A stretch of 64,000 nucleotides of DNA from Rhizohabitans arisaemae. GTDB lineage: Bacteria; Actinomycetota; Actinomycetes; Streptosporangiales; Streptosporangiaceae. Where the stretch lies: NCBI RefSeq assembly GCF_025996515.1, contig NZ_BLRH01000035.1:248001-312000 (forward strand), read 5' to 3'. The notes under the pieces were generated by a model. The model was not told the origin of the DNA, ran no database searches, and saw only the letters and a program-made list of their open reading frames with translations. The position numbers and the translations under genes are program-made. Positions 52,350 through 61,124 of the stretch are shown one piece after another (position 1 is the stretch's first letter; each line of letters begins with the position of its first letter).

Positions 52350-53114
52350 TCATAGCGGGGTGACGTACGCGCCGGAGATACCTCCGTCGACAAGGAATTC
52401 CGAACCGGTGATGAATGAGGCGTCATCGCTGGCGAGAAATGCGACAGCGGCGGCGATCTCGGTCGCTTCGGCGAAACGGCCCAGGGGAATATGGACGAGC
52501 CGGCGCTGTGCCCGCTCCGGGTCCTTGGCGAACAATTCCTGCAGCAGAGGCGTGTTCACCGGGCCGGGGCAGAGCGCGTTCACCCGAATGCCCTCGCGGG
52601 CGAACTGCACACCGAGTTCGCGGGAGAGGGCGAGGACGCCGCCTTTGGACGCCGTGTAGGAGATCTGCGAGGTCGCCGAGCCCATTACCGCGACAAAGGA
52701 CGCCGTATTGATAATCGAGCCCTTGCCCTGGGCCTGCATGTAGGGAATGACGTGCCTGCAGCACAGATACACGCTCGTCAGATTCACGTCCTGGACCCGG
52801 CGCCAGGCCTCCAGCCCGGTCGTCAGGATCGAGTCGTCCTCCGGCGGGGAGATCCCGGCGTTGTTGAACGCGACGTCGATCCGGCCGAACCGCTCGAACG
52901 CCGAGGAGTACATCGCCGCGACGCTCTCCTCGTCGGCCACGTCGACGGCGGCGAACACCCCGCCGACCTCCTCGGCCGCCGCCCCGCCGGCCGCGGGGTC
53001 GATGTCCGCGCAGACCACCCGGGCGCCCTCCTGCGCGAACCTGCGCGCCGTGGCCAGCCCGATCCCGCTCCCCGCTCCGGTGACGACGGCCACCCGGTCT
53101 TCCAAACGCCGCAT
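52350..53114 (-). CDS. Short-chain dehydrogenase/reductase
   Basis: A 254-residue NAD(P)-dependent oxidoreductase of the classical SDR type. The cofactor motif TGAGSGIG is at about 12-19, NNAG follows, and the SYTASK segment supplies the Tyr-Lys pair. Placement in the gamma-glutamylation cluster suggests oxidation of an alcohol or hydroxy intermediate, but FabG-like proteins are promiscuous. ATG 53114 is preferred; ATG 53135, three bases from the upstream stop, is an alternative with no clear ribosome site. Confidence 0.86.
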   Translation of the reverse strand: MRRLEDRVAVVTGAGSGIGLATARRFAQEGARVVCADIDPAAGGAAAEEVGGVFAAVDVADEESVAAMYSSAFERFGRIDVAFNNAGISPPEDDSILTTGLEAWRRVQDVNLTSVYLCCRHVIPYMQAQGKGSIINTASFVAVMGSATSQISYTASKGGVLALSRELGVQFAREGIRVNALCPGPVNTPLLQELFAKDPERAQRRLVHIPLGRFAEATEIAAAVAFLASDDASFITGSEFLVDGGISGAYVTPL

Positions 53115-53137
53115 GTCGTGCTCAGCCTCTCTCATGG

Positions 53138-54478
53138 TCAGTCGGTGGAGATGAAGACGTTCTTGATCTCGGTGAAGGCGTCCAGCGCGTCCGGGCCGAG
53201 CTCCCGGCCGATCCCGGACTGCTTGAAACCGCCGAAGGGCGTCGCGTACCGCACGCTGGAGTGCGAGTTCACCGAGAGGTTGCCGGACTCCACCGCCCGG
53301 CTGACCCGCAGCGCCCTGCCGACGTCCCGGGTCCAGATGGAGCCGCTGAGCCCGTACGGCGTGGCGTTGGCCAGCCGGATCGCCGACTCCTCGTCGTCGA
53401 AGGGCATGACCGAGGCCACCGGGCCGAAGATCTCCTCCTGCCAGGCCGGGCTGCGCTCGTCCGGGGTGAGCACGGTCGGGGGGAACCAGAAGCCGCGGCC
53501 CTGCGGGCAGTCGCCGCGAAACGCCGGGTCGCCCACGTAGCCCCGGACGCGCTCGCGGTGCTCCGCCGAGATGAGCGGCCCCATCTCGGTGGCGGGGTCG
53601 CGGGGGTCGCCGACCACGACGTCCCGCACCGCGGGTTCGAAGACCTCCATGAAACGGTCGTACACCTCGCGCTGGACCAGGATCCGGGAACGGGCGCAGC
53701 AGTCCTGCCCGGCGTTGTCGAAGACGGCCCCGGGCGCGGTCTTCGCGGCCCGCTCCACGTCGGCGTCGGCGAAGACGATGTTCGCGCTCTTGCCGCCGAG
53801 CTCCAGGGTGACCCGCTTCAAGGTCTTGGCGGCGCTCGCCATGATGAGCCGGCCCACCTCGGTGGAGCCGGTGAACACGATCTTGGCCACCTCGGGATGC
53901 TCGGCGAGCCGGGCACCGGCGACCTCGCCCGCGCCGGGCAGCACCTGGAGCACACCCTCGGGGAGCCCCGCGGAAAGGGCCAGTTCGGCGAGCTTCAGCG
54001 CGGTGAGCGGGGTCTGCTCGGCGGGCTTGACGATCACCGTGTTCCCGGCCGCGAGGGCCGGAGCCGCCGCCCAGCCCATGATGACCATGGGGAAGTTCCA
54101 GGGCACGATCACCCCGACCACGCCCAGCGGTTCGCGGAAGGTGACGTCGATCCCGCCGGCGACCGGGATCTGGCTGCCGAGGTGGCGTTCGGGCGCGGCC
54201 GCGTAGTACTCCAGCACGTCGGAGACGTTGCCCGCCTCCCAGCGGGCGTTGCCCACGGTGTGACCGGCATTGGCGGTCTCCAGGTCGGCGAGGACGTCCG
54301 CCGCCTCCCGGACCCGCGCGGCGAAGGCGCGCAGCAGCCTGGCCCGGTCGGCGGGTGCGGTCGCCCGCCAGGAGCGGAAGGCCCGTCCGGCCCGCTCCAC
54401 CGCGCGGTCGGTCTCCGCGGCGTCCGCGAGTTCGATGTCGGCGAGCACCTCTTCGGTCGCCGGATTGATGATCTTCAT
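53138..54478 (-). CDS. Aldehyde dehydrogenase
   Basis: A 446-residue NAD(P)+-dependent ALDH. It has PWNFP with the oxyanion Asn, the general base Glu226 (TLELGGKS) and the nucleophile Cys260 (NAGQDCC). It likely oxidises the gamma-glutamyl aldehyde formed in the pathway. It is about 40 residues shorter than typical E. coli PuuC, mostly at the N-terminus. ATG at 54478 with GGAG three bases upstream. Gap to the ligase gene is 42 bp. Confidence 0.92.
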   Translation of the reverse strand: MKIINPATEEVLADIELADAAETDRAVERAGRAFRSWRATAPADRARLLRAFAARVREAADVLADLETANAGHTVGNARWEAGNVSDVLEYYAAAPERHLGSQIPVAGGIDVTFREPLGVVGVIVPWNFPMVIMGWAAAPALAAGNTVIVKPAEQTPLTALKLAELALSAGLPEGVLQVLPGAGEVAGARLAEHPEVAKIVFTGSTEVGRLIMASAAKTLKRVTLELGGKSANIVFADADVERAAKTAPGAVFDNAGQDCCARSRILVQREVYDRFMEVFEPAVRDVVVGDPRDPATEMGPLISAEHRERVRGYVGDPAFRGDCPQGRGFWFPPTVLTPDERSPAWQEEIFGPVASVMPFDDEESAIRLANATPYGLSGSIWTRDVGRALRVSRAVESGNLSVNSHSSVRYATPFGGFKQSGIGRELGPDALDAFTEIKNVFISTD

Positions 54479-54520
54479 GGTCTCCGTTCAACGGTTCGTC
54501 GGTCGCGGGGTGCCCCCGGC

Positions 54521-55867
54521 CTACATGCGCTCGAACCCCCGGATCAGCTCCCAGTCGGTCACCGCCGCGTCGAAGGCGGCGAGCTCGACCCGCGCGTTGT
54601 TGGCGTAGTGGGCGACGACGTCCTCGCCGAAGACCTCCCGGGCGAGCGCGGAGGACTCCCAGAGGGCGAGCGCGTCGCGGAGCGTGTGCGGGATCCGGTC
54701 GACGCCGGCCCGGTAGGCGTCCCCGGCGAAGGGGTCCTCAAGCGGCAGCTCGTGTTCGATCCCGTACAGCCCCGCCGCGATCAGCGCCGAGACGGCCAGG
54801 TAGGGGTTGACGTCCCCGCCCGGGACGCGGTTCTCCAGGCGGAGGGAGTGCCCGTGGCCGACCAGCCGGAGGGCGCAGGTCCGGTTGTCGATCCCCCATT
54901 TCACCGAGGTGGGGGCGAACGATCCGGGCACGAATCTCTTATATGAGTTGATATTCGGCGCGAGGAGGAGGGTGAATTCCCGGAGGCAGGCCTGTTGCCC
55001 GGCGACGAAATACCGGCCGGTCTCGGAGAGTCCGTACGGGCCTTCGCCCGCCAGGATGGGATCCCCGTCGTCGGAGCGGAATGAGATGTGGATGTGGCAG
55101 GAGTTCCCCTCACGCGTATTGGGTTTGGCCATAAACGTGATGGACTTGTTCTCCTGCGCGGCGATCTCCTTCGCCCCGTTTTTATAGATCGCGTGGTTGT
55201 CGCATGTCGGCAGCGCCTCCGCGTAACGGAAGGCGATCTCATGCTGTCCCAGGTTGCACTCGCCCTTGGCCGACTCGACGTACATTCCGGCGCCCTCCAT
55301 GCAGAGCCTGATCCGGCGCAGGAGCGGCTCGACCCGGGCACCGCCGAGAAGTGAATAATCTACATTGTAAAGGTTGGCGGGCTCCAGCTCCTGATATCCA
55401 CGTCGCCACGCGTCCTCGTACGAGGTGTTGTAGACGATGAACTCCAGCTCGGTCCCCACATAGGCCCGCCAGCCCCGCTCGGCCAGCCGGGCCCGCTGCC
55501 GGCCCAGGATCTGCCGGGGCGAGACGGTCACGTCGTCGCCGGAACCCCAGACCACGTCGGCCATGACCAGCGCGGCGCCCTCCTGCCAGGGGATGCGGCG
55601 AAGGGTGGACAGGTCGGGCCGCATGACGAAGTCGCCGTACCCGCGGTCCCAGGAGGACACCGCGTATCCGCCCACCGTGTTCATGTCCACGTCGACGGCG
55701 AGCAGGTAGTCGCACCCTTCGGCGTGGTGGTGGAGCACCTCGTTCACGAAGAATTTCGCGGCGAGCCGTTTCCCCTGGAGGCGGCCCTGCATGTCGGCGA
55801 TGGCGATGATCACTGTGTCGATCCGGCCCGCGTCGATCTCGGTCTTCAGGTGCTCGACCGTCAGCAC
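54521..55867 (-). CDS. Glutamine synthetase-like gamma-glutamylamine ligase
   Basis: A 448-residue GS-fold ligase. Conserved blocks are ELEFIVYN, KGECNLGQHEIAF, NSCHIHIS, TSVKWGIDNRTCALR and ENRVPGGDVNPYLA. It lacks the adenylylation-loop features of true GlnA. In context it should glutamylate a polyamine or ethanolamine, as PuuA or the Streptomyces GlnA3/GlnA4 proteins do. GTG at 55867 with AGGGG five bases upstream. The palindrome at 55925-55946 lies 58 bp upstream. Confidence 0.88.
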   Translation of the reverse strand: MLTVEHLKTEIDAGRIDTVIIAIADMQGRLQGKRLAAKFFVNEVLHHHAEGCDYLLAVDVDMNTVGGYAVSSWDRGYGDFVMRPDLSTLRRIPWQEGAALVMADVVWGSGDDVTVSPRQILGRQRARLAERGWRAYVGTELEFIVYNTSYEDAWRRGYQELEPANLYNVDYSLLGGARVEPLLRRIRLCMEGAGMYVESAKGECNLGQHEIAFRYAEALPTCDNHAIYKNGAKEIAAQENKSITFMAKPNTREGNSCHIHISFRSDDGDPILAGEGPYGLSETGRYFVAGQQACLREFTLLLAPNINSYKRFVPGSFAPTSVKWGIDNRTCALRLVGHGHSLRLENRVPGGDVNPYLAVSALIAAGLYGIEHELPLEDPFAGDAYRAGVDRIPHTLRDALALWESSALAREVFGEDVVAHYANNARVELAAFDAAVTDWELIRGFERM

Positions 55868-55924
55868 GGCAACCCCTCTCTCCTCATCGTCTCGCGCCGC
55901 CGCGATGGGGCGTGTCCACTTTTC

Positions 55925-55946
55925 AATGGTCTGGAATCAGACCATT
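55925..55946. promoter_or_regulatory. Palindromic GntR-type operator
   Basis: AATGGTCTG and CAGACCATT form a perfect 9-bp inverted repeat with a 4-bp centre. The TGGTC...GACCA core is typical for FadR-subfamily GntR regulators. It is located between the ligase gene and the divergent GntR gene, so it can serve both. Confidence 0.8.
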
Positions 55947-56058
55947 GTTCGGTGTGATCGTATGCAAGCACCGGGAAACCCGCTCTGTCAATGAGATGTC
56001 TGCCCACGATTCCGAGGAGTCACCACCGGGTGGGGCCGGGCGTCTTCCCGGATACCCC

Positions 56059-56071
56059 TACGCTGGTCGCA
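56059..56071 (+). promoter_or_regulatory. Predicted leaderless promoter of the GntR gene
   Basis: TACGCT (56059-56064) ends six bases before the ATG at 56071. No ribosome site is visible. Confidence 0.55.
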
Positions 56072-56811
56072 TGGCGCAGCCCGAGCAGATTGAACGCACC
56101 GGTTCATTCGCCGCTTTCCGCCCGGTTCGCTCCGGCAACACCTTTGAGGAAACCGTCGAGCGGCTGCTCCAGGCCATCAAACTGGGCATGCCCGGGTTCG
56201 GCGACAAGCTGCCACCCGAGCGCGAGCTCGCCGCCCAGCTGAAGATCAGCAGAGTCACGCTCCGTGAGGCCATCCGGGCCCTGCAGGAGGCCGGCTACGT
56301 CCAGGTCCGCCGCGGCCGGTACGGCGGGGCGTTCGTCACCTACCAGCCGAGCAGCCCCCGGCGGGAGGAGCTCGAACGACTCGTCGCCGACATCACCGCC
56401 GAAGAGCTCGACGACACCCTCACCTTCCGGATGGCCGTGGAGTGCGGCGCGGCCCAGGCCCTCGCCTCCGCCGCGCTGAGCCCGGCGCAGCGGGCGATCC
56501 TGGAGGAGCGCCTCCACGACGTCAACACGGCGACCCCCGAGGACTACCGGAGGCTGGACACCGCCTTCCACATGTCGATCGCGGAGCTCACCGGCTCCAG
56601 CCTGCTCGTGGACGCGTGCGCCGACGCCCGGCTGCGGGTGACCGACCTCCTCTACGCCATCCCGGTCCTGGACCGCAACATCGAGCACTCGGCGGCGCAG
56701 CACGCGGCGATCGTCGCCGCGATCGTCTCCGGCGACCCGGTTTCGGCGTGGCGGGCCATGGCCGAGCACCTGCAGGGCACCGCCGCCCTGCTCCGGGGCT
56801 TCCTCACCTGA
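56071..56811 (+). CDS. FadR/GntR family transcriptional regulator
   Basis: A 246-residue regulator. The N-terminal winged helix has LPPERELAAQLKISRVTLREAI and the YVQVRRGRYGGAFV wing; the C-terminal FCD domain has conserved Arg, Asp and His for a metal-carboxylate ligand (RMAVECGAA, FHMSIAELTG, EHSAAQHAAI). It probably represses the divergent catabolic operon and responds to one of its intermediates. Predicted leaderless. Confidence 0.9.
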   Translation: MAQPEQIERTGSFAAFRPVRSGNTFEETVERLLQAIKLGMPGFGDKLPPERELAAQLKISRVTLREAIRALQEAGYVQVRRGRYGGAFVTYQPSSPRREELERLVADITAEELDDTLTFRMAVECGAAQALASAALSPAQRAILEERLHDVNTATPEDYRRLDTAFHMSIAELTGSSLLVDACADARLRVTDLLYAIPVLDRNIEHSAAQHAAIVAAIVSGDPVSAWRAMAEHLQGTAALLRGFLT

Positions 56812-56852
56812 ACCCCGGGCGGTGTACGGGCGGGGCCGTCGAAGCCGGGGCC

Positions 56853-57105
56853 GCCGCCGGGATCGGCCAGGCGCAGCCCGTACCCGGACATCGCATGATC
56901 GTCGTGCTGTGCGCACCTTGGATGGGCGGACACCTCAACGATCACTCGGATGGAGTACGGGCAGGGGCCGCGACACGGACCGGGCGCCGCCGCTCAGGCC
57001 TGCGAGCCGCCGGGATCGCCCCGCGTAGCCCGGACCCCGGACATCTCGTGATCGTCGCGCTGTGCGAGCCCCGGGAGAACCAGACACCGCAACGATCACG
57101 CGAAC
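56853..57105. repeat. Duplicated 100-bp element with hairpin arms, 153-bp period
   Basis: The segments 56853-56950 and 57006-57105 are similar: GCCGCCGGGATCG, GGACATC, TGATCGTCG, GCTGTGCG and AACGATCAC recur at the same offsets. In each copy TGATCGT and ACGATCA can pair (56896-56902 with 56938-56944; 57049-57055 with 57092-57098). They fill the space between two convergent genes. No gene is supported in 56812-57169. Confidence 0.75.
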
Positions 57106-57169
57106 ATCGGACCGGCTGTCGCCGTTCAAGCTCGGAAGAGGGGGTCGGGGTGATCGCGTGCTTCCACGG

Positions 57170-58051
57170 TCACTCGCCGATGAGGACCTCGAACAGTCGC
57201 CGCCGGTCCATCGCGACCGTGATGAAGGTGCCGCTGCCGACGGCCGGCAGCGACCCCCACGTGCCGTCCTCCGCTCGGACGATCTCGACTTCCGCCCAGG
57301 TCGCGATGGCCGGGTCGACGGCCGCGCACGCCGCCGCGGGGTCGTGCAGCAGCTTCCCGCCGGGCTTCTTGCGCAGGTAGCGTTCCATGCCCGAGAACAG
57401 CAGGTCCAGCCCCGGGGTACGGTCCCGGTACGGCCGCAGCCGCTCGTGGAAGTCCCGGTCGTAGCGGATGTCGTGCGTGACGTTCTTGGACACCAGCTCG
57501 CGCCGCCCGATCCGCCCGCCCGAGGACAGGGCCAGGCGCGCCGCCCGGGGTTCCCCGTTGAAGTTGAACGTCGGGCAGGTGGTGCGGCCCGCGAACTTCG
57601 GCAGCCTGAGTTCCGGCGGCACGACGTTGTCACCCGCGAACCCGCCCTGGGCCACCCATCGGCTCAGCCTCGCCTCCGGATGCTCGTCGAGCAGCCGCCC
57701 GAGGTTGCGCAGCGGCGCCCCGGTGAGCAGGATCGTTTCGGGGTGGTTCCGCAGCGTCCGCGCCATCAGCTCGCCCGGCGCGGCGTCCGGCTGAGCCGGG
57801 GGAGGGGTGCCGAGCCACTTGTGGTGGAAGGCCGACACGTGGTCCTTGCCGGTGCCCGGGTCCTGTGCCCCCACGGGTACGTCCTCGCGGCCGAGCAGGC
57901 GCAGCACGTGCCGTACCAGGCCGGTCTGAGCAGGTGAACCGGGTGTGAGGGTGACGGCGCGCAGCCGTACGGCCGGATGGCAGGCGACCAGGCAGAGGGT
58001 GAGGACGTCGTCGGGGTCCTGGGTCTCCATGTCGAAGATCAGGTCTGGCAT
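57170..58051 (-). CDS. Nucleoside hydrolase-like protein
   Basis: A 293-residue protein resembling inosine-uridine-preferring nucleoside hydrolases. The Ca-binding N-terminal motif is DMETQDPDD in place of the usual DTDxGxDD, and the TGAPLRNLGRLL and FNFNGEP stretches correspond to family motifs. Because the motif departs from consensus, the activity is uncertain. ATG at 58051 with only a weak ribosome site. It is convergent with the GntR gene and divergent from a membrane protein. Confidence 0.76.
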   Translation of the reverse strand: MPDLIFDMETQDPDDVLTLCLVACHPAVRLRAVTLTPGSPAQTGLVRHVLRLLGREDVPVGAQDPGTGKDHVSAFHHKWLGTPPPAQPDAAPGELMARTLRNHPETILLTGAPLRNLGRLLDEHPEARLSRWVAQGGFAGDNVVPPELRLPKFAGRTTCPTFNFNGEPRAARLALSSGGRIGRRELVSKNVTHDIRYDRDFHERLRPYRDRTPGLDLLFSGMERYLRKKPGGKLLHDPAAACAAVDPAIATWAEVEIVRAEDGTWGSLPAVGSGTFITVAMDRRRLFEVLIGE

Positions 58052-58279
58052 CGCTTGGCGCGGCCTTTCGCAGTGGGGCGGGCGTAGACCGATCGAGGCG
58101 GAGTATCGACCCCAAAGTCGGCCATGCCACTGATAGGGGCATTTTTCAGATCAAGATGGGTGCCCGGCAACCGGATATCTCCCCTGGTGCGCAAGGTGAT
58201 TGGGGAGATCCTGCGAGGTCTGTCGGATCTGACCCGTCGCGTGGGTGCATCGGATGATACGTACTCTGGTGGCGGGGGG

Positions 58280-59152
58280 ATGATGGGGGATTGGTTTACG
58301 GACCACATCGTGGGTACGGGCAGACTGCCGCTGTTCTGCCTGTTCATCGGCATGATCGTCACGTTTCTCGTCACGCGGGTCATCGTCCGGCTGATCCGCG
58401 CGAACATGGGCGGGATGTTCAGGAACGTCAAACTGGGCGACCTGCACGTCCACCATGTGGTGTTCGGCGTCGTGCTGATGATGACCAGCGGGGTCGCGGC
58501 GTTCATCATCGACGACCGGTTCTCGGTGTTCTACACCGTCGCCGCGACGCTCTTCGGGGTCGGAACCGCACTCGTCCTCGATGAGTTCGCGCTCATCCTC
58601 CATCTCCGCGACGTCTACTGGTCGGAGGAAGGCCGTGCCTCGGTCGACGCGATGTTCGTCGCCGTCGCCGTCACCGGGCTGCTCCTGCTCGGGCTGCGTC
58701 CACTCGGCTGGGAAGGCGTCCACGACATCGGCGGCCTCGACCCGGCCACCGTGTCCGTCGCACGCTGGATCGCCGTCGTGCTGATCGTGGTCAACCTGGT
58801 GCTCGCCGTCGTCACCCTGTCCAAAGGCAAGATCTGGACCGGACTGGTCGGTCTGTTTGTGTTTCCGCTGCTCTTCGTAGGGGCGATCAGGCTGGCCCGG
58901 CCCGGATCGCCGTGGGCGCACTGGTTCTTCACCCCCGGCTCCCGCAAGGCCGTACGCGCCCTGCACCGGGAAGAACGCCATCGCAGACCCGTCGTCCGCG
59001 CCAAAATCGCCTTCCAGGAGTTCATCTCCGGACGCCACGACCTGCCCTCCCCGCTTCGCCGCCGCGACCACCACGCACCCCGGAAACCGCCCGCGGCCCA
59101 GGGGGAACCCGACGACCGCTCGAGTGCTCCCCGGCGACGTGGCCAAGGTTGA
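58280..59152 (+). CDS. Integral membrane protein of unknown function
   Basis: A 290-residue protein with about five or six helices. A conserved-looking LGDLHVHHVVFG stretch sits between helices 1 and 2; the histidines could bind metal. The C-terminal 70 residues are basic and cytoplasmic (many Arg, His, Pro). Two adjacent ATGs (58280, 58283) directly follow a GGCGGGGGG run; the frame is open further upstream to 58124 but without a ribosome site. No characterised family recognised. Confidence 0.65.
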   Translation: MMGDWFTDHIVGTGRLPLFCLFIGMIVTFLVTRVIVRLIRANMGGMFRNVKLGDLHVHHVVFGVVLMMTSGVAAFIIDDRFSVFYTVAATLFGVGTALVLDEFALILHLRDVYWSEEGRASVDAMFVAVAVTGLLLLGLRPLGWEGVHDIGGLDPATVSVARWIAVVLIVVNLVLAVVTLSKGKIWTGLVGLFVFPLLFVGAIRLARPGSPWAHWFFTPGSRKAVRALHREERHRRPVVRAKIAFQEFISGRHDLPSPLRRRDHHAPRKPPAAQGEPDDRSSAPRRRGQG

Positions 59153-59195
59153 GACGCGGCTCGCGGGACCTTCACAAGGCGTGTTGCCCGCCGGC

Positions 59196-59480
59196 CGTCG
59201 CCCGATACCGGGAACACCGCGCCATCTGCCGATACCCCCGACGCCGGGCGCGCCGGATCCCGCTACTTGAGCGTGACGGGCTCGCGGAACCCGTTCCGGC
59301 CGCGCGGCCCGTACCCGCTCCGGAGGGAGAACAGCCGGTCCACCTGCGATATCCCCATCGCCGGGCGCTGTGAGGGCTGAATCCCGCCACGCGGGTCGGG
59401 CTGGAGCGTGACGGGCTCGCGGAACCCGTTCCGGCCGCGCGGCCCGTACCCGCTCCCGGGGGAGAACGGCCGTCCGCCTC
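59196..59480. repeat. Tandem repeat, about 2.5 copies, with a 53-bp identical core
   Basis: A 53-bp block starting GAGCGTGACGGGCTCGCGG is identical at 59269-59321 and 59404-59456 (period 135). It contains the palindrome GGCCGCGCGGCC. The flanking GATACCCC/GATATCCC-GCCGGGCG motif recurs at 59231 and 59348, and a degenerate third copy lies upstream. It separates two convergent genes; nothing else is seen in 59153-59525. Confidence 0.85.
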
Positions 59481-59525
59481 CGCGGCCGGTCCGCATTGAG
59501 CCGTCGCCCGCCACCGACTCCAAGG

Positions 59526-61124
59526 TCAGTACATGTGGAGGATGCCGGGCAGGCTGCGCAGAGCGAGTCCGGCCCCGAGCAGGACGACCACGGCCGCGGT
59601 GGCGAACGGCGCGATCCGCTGAATCCGGGCGGCGAGCACGTTCCCCCGGTGCATCAGGCCTTCCAGCCGGGCCGCGACCCGGACCAGCAGCAAACCGGCC
59701 GCGGTCAGGGTGGCCGCCATGCCGAGCCCGTACGCCACCACCAGCAGCACCCCGAACCAGGTACGGCCGAGAGCGACGGCGCCGAGCAGCACGACGAGGG
59801 CGGACGGGCTGGGGACGAGGCCCCCGGCTATGCCCATGCCGATCAGTCCGGCGCGGCGCGCGGGGCGTCCGCAGTGGGAGAGGTCGGGGTGGTGTGCGGG
59901 TACGGGCTCCGCCGCGGCCCGCAGAGGGTCGGGTCGTGGGTTTTCGGTGTCGGCCGCGCCTACGAGAGCGAGGGCTTTGACCTGCTCGTGGCTGTGGCTG
60001 TGAGCGGGTGCGTGGCCATGTCCGTGGCCGCGTTCGTGTGTGTGCGCATGACCGTGCGCGTGTCCGTGCCCGGCGACATCCCAGGCCGACGGGCCCGTAC
60101 GGCGCTGTCGCCAGGCGGTGCGCAGCAAGGCGCAGCCGATGCCGGTGATGAGAAGGCCGCTCGCGAGTCCGAGCCAGGAGAGCACGGACTCACCGGTGAG
60201 GGTGGCGGACAGGGACAGGAGCAGACCGACGACGAGCACCCCGCCGGTATGGGTGGCGGTGACGGTGAGTCCGACCGTCACGGCGTCCCCCGGCCGGCCC
60301 CTTCGACCCGCCAAGTACGCGGCCATGATCGTCTTCCCGTGCCCGGGGATGAGTGCATGGCCCGCACCTAAGACCATGGCGAGCGCAATCGCCAGGAACC
60401 CAAGCGGGACGGTGAGCCGATCCCCGCCGACCAGCCCGGTGAACGTCTCGTCAAGCCGGTTCAGAGCCCGGGTCACCACATCCGGCGCGGGCAGCCCCGT
60501 CAGGACTGTGCCACCGGCACCTGTTCCCGGCTCCGTGGTCAGGGTGACCGACCGCTGGTCCAGGGGCAAGGCGAGGAGATCCTCGGGATACCTTCGGAGC
60601 TCATCGCTCACACTGACTGAGGGGACCGGGGGCCGCGTCAGCCGTACCCCGCTCCCTGTCGCCGTGATCTCCCGCCAGCCCGGCCTGCCGGTGAGATAGG
60701 CGTCGGCAAACTCGACCGCCGTGGCCCTGCGTAGGGAAGCCGGGGCGATGAGCTCGCAGCTGAGCCGGCTGGTGCGCAGACCGCCTTCGCCGGATTCGTA
60801 GCGGAACGAGTGCTTCATCACCTGCCAGGTGAGGGGCCGCTCCCCGGCTCTCAGCGTCTGGGCGGCGGCGAGGACCCCGCATTGCGTGATCGCGTAGGCG
60901 TCCAGCTCGGCGGGTGAGGTTCTGCCGTCCCGGTCGCCGTCGACCGCCTCGGCATCTTGCAGCGTGGGAAGCTCGGCGAAGTCGACGACGGCGGTGTTCT
61001 CCACCCGGTCGGGGTGCAGGCGCAGCCCGTTGTAGTGGCTGATCGTGAAGTTGCCAAGCGGATGGTACGGCGCCACGTGGCCCGGCCATACGAGCAGGAG
61101 GGCGAGTCCGAGCGTTTTGATCAA
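59526..61124 (-). CDS. NicO-type nickel/cobalt exporter with N-terminal extracytoplasmic domain
   Basis: A 532-residue protein. A signal-like helix and about 215 extracytoplasmic residues with an Asp-rich segment (DGDRDGRTSPAELDA, EF-hand-like) precede the transporter. The transporter has the NicO/RcnA motif HALIPGHGKTIMAAYL and about six helices. A cytoplasmic loop is extremely His-rich (GHGHAHGHAHTH), a metal buffer. Substrate is likely Ni or Co. It starts with TTG at 61124, six bases after GGAG. No regulator gene adjoins. Confidence 0.85.
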   Translation of the reverse strand: MIKTLGLALLLVWPGHVAPYHPLGNFTISHYNGLRLHPDRVENTAVVDFAELPTLQDAEAVDGDRDGRTSPAELDAYAITQCGVLAAAQTLRAGERPLTWQVMKHSFRYESGEGGLRTSRLSCELIAPASLRRATAVEFADAYLTGRPGWREITATGSGVRLTRPPVPSVSVSDELRRYPEDLLALPLDQRSVTLTTEPGTGAGGTVLTGLPAPDVVTRALNRLDETFTGLVGGDRLTVPLGFLAIALAMVLGAGHALIPGHGKTIMAAYLAGRRGRPGDAVTVGLTVTATHTGGVLVVGLLLSLSATLTGESVLSWLGLASGLLITGIGCALLRTAWRQRRTGPSAWDVAGHGHAHGHAHTHERGHGHGHAPAHSHSHEQVKALALVGAADTENPRPDPLRAAAEPVPAHHPDLSHCGRPARRAGLIGMGIAGGLVPSPSALVVLLGAVALGRTWFGVLLVVAYGLGMAATLTAAGLLLVRVAARLEGLMHRGNVLAARIQRIAPFATAAVVVLLGAGLALRSLPGILHMY

